The notes under the pieces are model-generated. The model did no database searches, was not told where the DNA came from, and saw only the letters and a program-made list of their open reading frames with translations. 64,000 bases of DNA from Methanobacteriota archaeon (GTDB taxonomy: Archaea; Thermoplasmatota; Poseidoniia; Poseidoniales; Thalassarchaeaceae), in contig PBHZ01000002.1 in assembly GCA_002719615.1 (NCBI GenBank), positions 48,118 through 112,117 of the forward strand, written 5' to 3'. Made by a program: the position numbers and the translations under genes. This document shows, piece after piece, positions 37,401 to 45,300 of this stretch; within the stretch, counting starts at the first letter, position 1; every line of letters begins with the position of its first letter.

Positions 37401-38767
37401 GTTATTGGAATTGGACATGGGATTTTAATTCACGACCACGTGAATCTGCAGAATACACTGTAACAATCTGGGCTTCGGACTCTGACTTTTGCATTGGGGT
37501 GATAGATGTATGTCAAGCATATACATTGTCACTAATTGTTGATAATACTAACTTAGCACCAATTATTAATATTAATCAACCTGTAAATGGTATGCGTTTA
37601 TCAGTTTCAGATTCAAATCTTGTTAGTGGTGTTGCTAGAGACTTCGATGGAGATATTTCTAGAGTGGAAATAGAAGTAAAAGATATTGAACGAGATTTTA
37701 TGATAGTTGCAGAAAAAACTATTATCGACTTCTCTGAAAATGGTGAATGGAATTGGACATGGGATACAACTAACTTGTTAAGACATGACTCATCATATTT
37801 GTTGAGGTTTAGATCATATGATGGTTACGATTACAGCACATGGACTTCAATAGAGATTATCGCTGATAATCCTCCAGGTAAAGATAATACCCAGCCAATA
37901 TTTAGTGCTGATGGCTGGATAGAAAATATTGTTTTGTATTGTGATACCATATCTAAAGCATCAAACAGATGTACTACTGGGGAAATTAATTTATTTGATT
38001 ATTTTAGTGATTTAGAAGATAATATTGAATATATTTCTGTATTCAATAACGATGATTTACCCTATGATGATAATTATGGAATAGTTGTTAAGGTTTCTAA
38101 TTCCGGAATCGCAACTTACAATCCGACTGATATGAATTATTATGATACTGATATATCAACTTGGTCACTTCCCAATGTAATATTCGAAGCCACTGATTCT
38201 TTGGGGTCTAAGATAAACTCTAATCCAGTTTCTTTTGAAGTAAAGCCTATCCAGTTTGTAATCTCAGAACCTGATAGTAATTCAGTTGATGATGAAGGAG
38301 TTGTAGTCTATTCTGGAGTTGGATTACCTGGTCAAAAGGTATCCGTGATAATTAATGGTAATCAGATAAATAGTACAATTGTTTCTTCTAATTCAACATG
38401 GGAATTGGGAGTCCCCGGTTCTAGAATCTCTGGTTCTTCAGTCACTCCTTCGTTTGTGATGGGGGGACAAGATCCTGTTATTGTTGAAACAATCTACAAA
38501 GGCACTCAAGAAGAGAGTGGTTTCCCAACCGGGATTGTCATTGGTTTGGTCATAGTAATATTATTAATTAGTGCTTTTGGATATTTCTTTGTAGAGTTAG
38601 AAACAGATGAACAACCAAAAACGGATATTGAAGTGAATAAAAATTTCGGCCTTGAAAACCAAGTAGAAACAGATTCAAATAAACTTGAGAAACATGAAGA
38701 TCACCCAGGATGGTTATGGGATCCAGAAAAAGAAGAATGGATACCAGACCCAGATCATTCTTGGTAA
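34430..38767 (+). CDS. Beta-helix and Ig-repeat surface protein with Trp-rich cytoplasmic tail
   Basis: A 1445-aa protein. It has a signal peptide (about 10-43, ending VSTVSAS), then a right-handed parallel beta-helix region of NosD-like repeats (about 50-540; NNEI and SNEIS turns recur). An acidic calcium-type unit follows (CFDGIDNDGD, about 722), then several Ig-like modules (about 785-1270, two with the phrase WNWTWD). One membrane helix (about 1366-1386) leads to a 60-residue charged tail ending in the tryptophan-rich PGWLWDPEKEEWIPDP. TTTAAATG at 34391-34398 may be its TATA. The ATG at 34457 (GTGAG upstream) is an alternative start. No catalytic residues recognised; a glycan- or particle-binding surface protein is plausible. 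Confidence 0.75.
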   Translation: MRERFRVSIMSNNVRSRSSFLVFLMISSLLVSFIGPVSTVSASNETSVGTITGTETWSGLHQLTGDVTIATGAQLIINPGTTISASNGTHIDVRGSICIGEISCGASSNANPSQKITFQWSNPVNESATGDCLDLEQNGQKITVTDPSCYEGILIRSSIDLSLTGIRYLVMDGAYGVPHFIDAVNEWRYGALVIDGASPVITNIDFNDINTSSVLTTSLAQPTFIDSSFSVGNDDESGVGGSAMQIYASGSSVAPFTLDNPYFKDGTERGCEQNAGGRSAMWIQDSFVDIDNADIQFGDYGLSIRNSAGEISNSVISVTCTGVGIQGKRTVSSNSFPFDVLNNEITTDQGGPIVVTSQGLTNIISNEISGSSQGSGIVVVASQAEIHNNEIGPIGGWNGIWLRSTFDVVVENNSIAETNAEPIVAGSYYYSDTAISRLYLANNEISTDGTGTCSSNKWWGGEFACPAVMIFRTGTTIHDNDISAGAANGIMAIGSLLDVQRNTFDGASTGAVIKNYDDGALGSQQYGSLAFFAENTWLNVEKTYNITKSSVTVQSESIPSAPSGEHPVRLSWPDQEAWSYNNFQTSIVPPPIKNCPACDEILPRNFPLAISMDNNSTVFTFSNLTNLDTDNIFIETQPTHYAVQVSRAELVRLQALINGLKVSEALVLIEDALGNDLYSLITDENGYTPWFSLPSNFHLDFRGLGGGDNPDGFADDEYEDSCFDGIDNDGDLTLDMDDSDCDYSQGTRELSRYFYTIYKFDAGYKTGEFTLDESTYQDSIELENIAPTVSITQDDYHSYRNIVNITGSAHDGILSNAYATDELAQWSQRGYVHSVEVKNPFTSSWETASLAVDDSGADPAKVTRFNHPFKDWYYELDMSDKQEGNYLFEFRAFDGTDYSPVVSKLIKLNTEAPTILVTNPSSLSTHSDGTIHFEGYASDSYGCDIGECNKDIDKIYLLIEGPSIGDIDGDGEDDSFRMPVPVDASEMGEDGYWNWTWDFNSRPRESAEYTVTIWASDSDFCIGVIDVCQAYTLSLIVDNTNLAPIININQPVNGMRLSVSDSNLVSGVARDFDGDISRVEIEVKDIERDFMIVAEKTIIDFSENGEWNWTWDTTNLLRHDSSYLLRFRSYDGYDYSTWTSIEIIADNPPGKDNTQPIFSADGWIENIVLYCDTISKASNRCTTGEINLFDYFSDLEDNIEYISVFNNDDLPYDDNYGIVVKVSNSGIATYNPTDMNYYDTDISTWSLPNVIFEATDSLGSKINSNPVSFEVKPIQFVISEPDSNSVDDEGVVVYSGVGLPGQKVSVIINGNQINSTIVSSNSTWELGVPGSRISGSSVTPSFVMGGQDPVIVETIYKGTQEESGFPTGIVIGLVIVILLISAFGYFFVELETDEQPKTDIEVNKNFGLENQVETDSNKLEKHEDHPGWLWDPEKEEWIPDPDHSW

Positions 38768-38867
38768 TTGCATTACAAAATTTTTTGGTTAAATATGTTG
38801 TCAATTTAAAAAATGCATGAATCTTTTCTCACCAACATTATTGAATGATGATTCGGGTTGACCGGCT

Positions 38868-41396
38868 ATGCCAAGCGTGCCTACAACCCGCCCTGGAGTT
38901 CAAGAAAGGATTTTTCTTCATCTAAGGGACTTTGTAGATCATTCAGGAAAGGTAGAAGTGCCATTTGCATTATCTCAAATGGGTATTGCTAATGCTGTTG
39001 CAATAGCTAGATCAAATGTTCCGAGAGCCATAGCAGGTATGAAAGATAATGGCCAATTAATAGAGAGACAAGCACATGTCGCTGGTGTATCAAGAAAAAG
39101 AAAGGCGTATTTTTTAACTTCAGAGGGTGCTAAAATCGCTGATGAAATTTGGGCCAAAGTTTCCCAACAGACTGTTAGGTTAATTCTTCCAGATGGGCGC
39201 TCTGAAGATGTCGCTTTGTCGGATGCTGTAGAAATGTCAGATTTACCCCTGCGTCATGTTGACATATTGAGATATATGGATGAGAATGGTTCAGTGGACC
39301 TCTCTTCTCTATCTCCTGATTTAATTGAGAGAGATTTATCAAAGCATATTGAAAAACAACTTGTTTCTTATCTCAATGATATTCCAAGAACTAGGAGATT
39401 CTTCGGTCGAGAGAAAGAACTTGATAATATGGTGGCCCTTCTAGAATCCAAATCAAACTCAATCTTAGTTCCTGGTATTGCAGGAATAGGAAAAACTGCT
39501 TTAGCAGCTAAATTATTAGAAAAATTTACCCACAGGAGAAATTTATTATATCACCGATGTCAAGATTGGGAAGGTTCTCGTTCATTCCTTGAAGCCTGTG
39601 CGGAATGGCTATCGGCAATAGGTGATAACAATCTTTCAGATTATATTGCTTCAACTCCAGTTCCACAATCTTCTATCGCTGTCAATTTAATTTCTCAAGG
39701 TCTTATGGATTCTCCTGCTTTGATAGTAATAGACGACTTACATAAAGTAGGAGATGAGTCTTTGATTTCTCTTCTAAGGGGATTGACTCTCAGAATATCT
39801 AATCTAAAAGAAGTTGGATTGGTGATGTTTTCAAGATCATTTAGGATGGTTGTACCAGAATCTGATTCAAGTGGTCAAATTGTTACTTTAGTTATACCTC
39901 TTGAAGGTCTCGATGAAGACTCAAGTAAACAAATATTGACTACTATGCCAAATCTTGAAAACCAACAATTTATGCATATTTTTACACTTTCGAGGGGACA
40001 TCCTCTTATTCTCGAGCTAATTAATAGAGGTAATGTTGGTGAAAAATTTCATTCAACATTAGAAGCCTTTGTAGATCAAGAAATTTTTAGTCGACTTTCA
40101 GGCTCTGAAAAAAGGTTATTGGGTGCAATAGCAGTATTCCGCGAACCAATCATTCTTGAAGCAATTAATTCTATTGAAAGTGAAACAGATATGTTAGATG
40201 AATTAGTTGAAAAAGGCCTTGCTAGACAATCCGATGCAGAATCTTACGATGTTCACGATCTCGTTCGTGAATTTCTTGTAAGATCTATGGAAGAATCATT
40301 ACGTCACGAATTACATTCCAATGCTGTTGAATGGTATAGGAATAAATATGAAAGTGCCGCTGATAGAATTGAATACATTCACCATTTACATTTCTCAGAG
40401 AATAATGAAGAATTGTCAAAGGTTTTGATTTCTGAAGGGCATGATTTAGTTAAAGCTGGCCATACTGAATTATATTCAATATTAAAATCATTAGAATCAG
40501 AAGATTTTGAAAACAATAGTTGGGGATTGATAAGGGAATTAAGAGGTAATATTCTTTCAATTCAGGGTCACTGGGACGAAGCGGAAATAGAATATGATGC
40601 TGCAATGAGAAGTATTGGTAAAAATAAGATGATTTCAGAACTGTCTCGCCTTCTTTCGGCTAGAGCCGATATTGCTGTGAAGCGAGGAGCAATGGATGAT
40701 GCTTTGGAATTACATAGAAAGGCATTGGAAATTCAAATATCAATCAGGGATGCAGTAGGGGCAGCAAAATCATATAACAATATGGGTTATATTTTTAGAA
40801 GAAGGAAAGATGTTAGACACGCATTAGAAGTGTATGGTAATGTAGAAGATTTACTTAAATCTGAGAATAATCCGGAATTATGTGATGCCCGTATCCGTCT
40901 GTCTTCTGCATTTTTGGAAATGGGAGAGTTAGATAGGTCCAGAGAACACGCATTACTTGCTTTCGAAGAAACTGACAATAATGGCCAAGCATTTCTTCAC
41001 GCTAGATCGAGAGCAGTACTTGGTAGATATTATGCCAAAGTTTCTGATAACGAGTTAGCTCTACATCATTACTCGGGGGCTTTAGAAGAACTATCCAAGC
41101 AAGATGATCCTAGAAGCGTTGTGGAGGTATCTTTGCTTCTAGGGCAAGTATTGATGGATGCAGGTAGAAATGAAGAAGCAGCTAATCATTATCTTGGAGG
41201 ATTAGCCGTTGCGGAAGCAAATGATTTCCGTATGATGCAGGGAGAACTATTATCTAGGCTTGGAGAAGTTGAAACTGATCGTTCACAAAGAATGAATTAT
41301 TTACAGAGTTCATTATCTGTTTTCAGAGAATTAGGAGCAGTAGATAGGATGAAAGATGTTCAAAATTCAGTTCATAGGGCAATAATGGGTCATTAA
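38868..41396 (+). CDS. STAND-type ATPase regulator: winged-helix, NB-ARC-like NTPase and TPR repeats
   Basis: 842 aa, cytoplasmic. The N-terminal region (about 1-130) has a MarR-like winged helix (FALSQMGIANAVAIARSNVPRAI, then RKRKAYFLTSEG). An AAA/NB-ARC-type NTPase follows: FFGREKELD (179-187), Walker A PGIAGIGKT (202-210) and Walker B ALIVIDDLH near 290. The C-terminal third (about 520-830) is a run of TPR helices (DDALELHRKALEIQ, NNMGYIFRRRKD). This is the architecture of signal-transduction NTPases that act as inducer-dependent transcription activators. The ligand is unknown. It is convergent with the MBL hydrolase and their stops abut. Confidence 0.85.
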   Translation: MPSVPTTRPGVQERIFLHLRDFVDHSGKVEVPFALSQMGIANAVAIARSNVPRAIAGMKDNGQLIERQAHVAGVSRKRKAYFLTSEGAKIADEIWAKVSQQTVRLILPDGRSEDVALSDAVEMSDLPLRHVDILRYMDENGSVDLSSLSPDLIERDLSKHIEKQLVSYLNDIPRTRRFFGREKELDNMVALLESKSNSILVPGIAGIGKTALAAKLLEKFTHRRNLLYHRCQDWEGSRSFLEACAEWLSAIGDNNLSDYIASTPVPQSSIAVNLISQGLMDSPALIVIDDLHKVGDESLISLLRGLTLRISNLKEVGLVMFSRSFRMVVPESDSSGQIVTLVIPLEGLDEDSSKQILTTMPNLENQQFMHIFTLSRGHPLILELINRGNVGEKFHSTLEAFVDQEIFSRLSGSEKRLLGAIAVFREPIILEAINSIESETDMLDELVEKGLARQSDAESYDVHDLVREFLVRSMEESLRHELHSNAVEWYRNKYESAADRIEYIHHLHFSENNEELSKVLISEGHDLVKAGHTELYSILKSLESEDFENNSWGLIRELRGNILSIQGHWDEAEIEYDAAMRSIGKNKMISELSRLLSARADIAVKRGAMDDALELHRKALEIQISIRDAVGAAKSYNNMGYIFRRRKDVRHALEVYGNVEDLLKSENNPELCDARIRLSSAFLEMGELDRSREHALLAFEETDNNGQAFLHARSRAVLGRYYAKVSDNELALHHYSGALEELSKQDDPRSVVEVSLLLGQVLMDAGRNEEAANHYLGGLAVAEANDFRMMQGELLSRLGEVETDRSQRMNYLQSSLSVFRELGAVDRMKDVQNSVHRAIMGH

Positions 41397-42203
41397 TCAT
41401 AAAACTCTGATTCTTTCTTCATCCTGTTGACCTAGATAGTGACTAAATTCCGGTCCTATTTGTCTAGAGATGGCTATATTTCCATTATATTTATCTCCAA
41501 TATGGTATAATACTTCACTTTCTGCAAGGTGAGGCGCATTGTTTTTATCTGATAAATGACATAGAACTATACTCTCTAATTTTGTATGCATAACTTCAGA
41601 AAGTAATTTACCTGTTTGAAAATTAGATAAGTGCCCACCCCTGCCAGAAATTCTTCTTTTCAGAGATTCAGGATAACTACTCATAAACAATTTTTTTTGA
41701 TCATAATTAGCTTCTATTGAAATATGTCTACATCCATCGAGATATTTTTTTAATTCTATTGTAGATTCTCCCAAATCTGTAAGAAAGGCAGCCTTTTCTC
41801 CTCTTCCACTGTTCGTAATAATTGCAACATTATCAGCTTTATCATGGGGAATTGGAACGCCTATAAAACTAAAATTATGACCACATTCAACTATATCTAG
41901 GTTGTTAAAAGTCTTACATGTATTAATTGGTTCCCAGCCCATTTTTATCGCTGTTTGTATATTACAGTGTAATTCAGAGCCCCATTTTTTTGACGCCCTT
42001 TCTGCCGAGTTAGAATGATCTCCATGATGATGCGTCACAATAATTGAACTAATATCTCTTCCTTCCAGGCCAATACTTTTCAGTTTCTTTTCAGTCTGTA
42101 ACAGTGAAAAACCACAATCGATTAAAATATTCTCATTATCAGTGCTCAATAGAGTAGCATTACCTTTACTACCTGACCCAAGATGAGTTATTTTTAGGCT
42201 CAT
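41397..42203 (-). CDS. Metallo-beta-lactamase-fold hydrolase, YycJ/WalJ-like
   Basis: 268 aa. The N-terminus THLGSGSKGNATLL is typical of the YycJ/WalJ group, and the metal motif THHHGDHS (57-64) gives His58, His60, Asp62 and His63. Further metal ligands are probably in VLCHLSDKNNAP. Family members include 5' exonuclease-like enzymes; the substrate cannot be told from sequence. Its stop codon directly abuts the stop of the convergent STAND gene; upstream there is a 181-nt divergent intergenic region shared with the next TSP3 gene. Confidence 0.85.
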   Translation of the reverse strand: MSLKITHLGSGSKGNATLLSTDNENILIDCGFSLLQTEKKLKSIGLEGRDISSIIVTHHHGDHSNSAERASKKWGSELHCNIQTAIKMGWEPINTCKTFNNLDIVECGHNFSFIGVPIPHDKADNVAIITNSGRGEKAAFLTDLGESTIELKKYLDGCRHISIEANYDQKKLFMSSYPESLKRRISGRGGHLSNFQTGKLLSEVMHTKLESIVLCHLSDKNNAPHLAESEVLYHIGDKYNGNIAISRQIGPEFSHYLGQQDEERIRVL

Positions 42204-42384
42204 GTTGTACCTAGCGGCATGTATCTTGGTCTATGAATAAATGGTTTTTTTTAATACTTAATTATAGTTTTTTTATTGTTTTAATATATCTTCAAAACAT
42301 TTATTTTTTCTTTCTGTCCGAACTACGCTCCATCAGTATGATAAATCACTTTACTCTGCTAAATCTGTTAATCGGTGAGTATCA
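42204..42384 (+). promoter_or_regulatory. Divergent intergenic region with TATA-like element, 14-base shared element and SD
   Basis: It contains TTAATATATC (42281-42290), the 14-base element GAACTACGCTCCAT at 42320-42333 that is also found upstream of the 2979-aa TSP3 gene, and GGTGA seven bases before the ATG at 42385. It probably holds promoters for both flanking genes. Confidence 0.5.
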
Positions 42385-45300
42385 ATGCGTCGCAAACAGA
42401 TAAGTGCCTTATTATTATCCTTCCTCATGTTGGCTAGTTTGGCATTTGTATCGCAGACAAGGCCACAGTCATCAGTTTCATCTATTGATCCAAATGTAGC
42501 GGAGGGAGGGGATCCTCCAATCACAGATCAAGATGGAGATTTAATACCAGATATGCATGAATTTATTTTCAGTGAGGATATTAATCTCCAAATTAATACT
42601 TTTAATTTGATTATAGAAGGATTAGATTCTTACAATGCAACCGATAATGTAACCGATCGAGATAAAGATGGCGCTTCTGCTTTAATGGAATATTGTTGGC
42701 CCTTTACTTTGGATGCTTGTTTGGATTCTGAAAAAAGAAACTCATTAACTGGTAAATCACCAGAGGAATCAATTTCCGGATTAAGGGAATATTTAGACCC
42801 ACGTATAGCAGATACTGATGGAGATGGATTGCCCGATGGTTATGAAATATATATGTGTACCAATGGAGGAGTTGGTTCTATTAACCCACTAACAAATGCT
42901 TGGGATTGTTTATATTTTGACCCTCTAGATCCTAAAGATTTGGTGGATGATTTTGATAGATGTGAAATAGATTTTACTTGGGGTTGTGGAGACGGATTTG
43001 ATTTTAATAAAGATGGTATTATTGATATAGGCGAGAGGTTCACCAATACCGAAGAGTATCTTTATGGCTCTCCTGAAGATTGGGTTACCGAAAGAGATGG
43101 CCTTTGGTGTGTTGGAGATATTCAAGGATTATCACCATCTTGTCAAACTGAAGTTCAAAGAGCTACATTAGATGATGGTTGGCTAGGTACAGATCCAAGA
43201 TTTGCAGATTCAGACTATTATGTATGGTCTGATTTTGAAGCTTTAGAACTCACCTCACTTGGAGATGGAATACCCGATGGTTGGGAGGCGTATAATGGAC
43301 TTGATCCTAGAAATTCCTCTGATGCAATTACGGATTTGGACTCTGATGGTTGGGATGAGAACAGAGATGGTTACATAACTCCTGATATAACAATCTCAAC
43401 ATCTCACTGGGGTGAAGAATTTAGTAATTATGAAGAATATTTAGTTGATTCAGATTCAGGCTTTGGCGTCATACCAGGAGTAACTGGGGCAAGAATCAAT
43501 TCTGCAGATGGAGAATTAATTTCTTTGAATTATAAATCCGATGTAGAATTTGTTGATACCTCAATCCATAAAATAATTGCTGATTCTCAAAGAGATAGAT
43601 TACTTGTAGGTTCTAAATACGGCATTACAGTAATAGATCCTTTTAGAAATACATCATCATTATTTCCTTTGGAGCATGGTACAGAAATGAATGTCATGGA
43701 GAAATATGAGTTAGGAGAAAAAAGTTACTTATTTTTTGGAACTAATAAGGGGTTACACACAATCCAATTAGATAATGGATTGCCTGTTACTGAATCTGAA
43801 AAAGTATTTACTTTAGACTCCATAGAAATAATTACTAAACTACAAACACAGAGTGATAATTTGAATTTATTAATTGCTAGTGATACCAAGATATGGACAA
43901 TTCAATTATCTGAAGATTTTGAAGATTCAGTTGAAGATGTTAAAATAGATTATTTAACTAAGGTTTCTAATTTAATTAATCACGAAAATGCATCTATAAC
44001 TACATCCGTCCATGTTGAGATGCAAGGGCGAATTCCTATACTATTCGTAGGTACTGATTCTGGTTTAATCGCTTGGAATACTACAGATGGAACAAATTCT
44101 ATTGGAAATCCTTATTGGGTATTCAACAGAACTAATGCTGAATATTTTATAAATGAGAATATTTATGATCCCACAGCTACTCCTAGAGTAAATATTTTAC
44201 AAAAGGAAGAAAATGATGGTGCAACTCCTGGTCTATGGCTTGGCATGTCGGGAGGTCTTTATCTCGTCGAATTGGATATTATAACTTCTCAACCCACTGA
44301 AGCATTCAATAGTGACAGGATGTTAAACATAGAAAATATTCTAGATGGCGCTAATGATATCAGATCTGTATTTTCATACCAGGGAATGGTTATAATTGGG
44401 TCATCATATGGCTCATGGTGTCTAGAAGGTAACGCTCAAGATGGTATCCTTGGCATGTATCTAAATCAAACTAGGATTCCTGGCTTAGTTACCTCATTTG
44501 CAATGATTGAAAATCAAGGACAAGAGTGGATTTTTGCTGGCATTTCTCCAGGAAAATATATGAATATCGCTTCATTAAATCCATTATCAAATGACTCCGA
44601 TTTAGATGGTATGAATGATGGTTGGGAGTTTATCAATGGTTTAGATCCCACAGATCCATTTGATGCAGCGAGGGATCCTGATTATGATGGAGTTAGATAT
44701 TTCACAGAAGAAGGAGTATTATTTGATCGATTGTGGACTAATTTGGATGAATATAGATTTAGTTCAATTTCTGATTCTGGAGTAAATAGTACAGATCCTA
44801 GGCAAATGGACTCAGATGGAGATGGACTAACTGATGGAGAAGAATATTGGGGTTGGTTTACTGATTCAACCATTTTTGAATGCCACTATATAAATAAAAA
44901 TTATATCTGTGATGAAGAAACTGGTATTGATGCTCTCAAAGTTCACATGGAAGGGTGGCTTGGTTCAGGTACTGGAGGAGGAACAGATGGCCCTACAGAT
45001 CCCACTAATCCAGATTCAGATGGAGATGGTATGCCAGATGGATGGGAAATAGAAAACAGAAGATGGATAGGCGATACTTATACAGGTGGTAATTCTTGGT
45101 CTTTAGATCCCAGAAATCCTTTAGATGCAGATCAGGATGCAGATGGTGATGGTTTGAGTAATTTATGCGAATATAAGTGGAGTAATTTACTAGATTTAAC
45201 TCTACGAGAAGGTTTGGATAGTCATGGTGAATCTGCTGAAGCTGCTCTAAATTGGTCTCGTACAGATCCTAATTCGATTGATTCTGATGGAGATACGATA

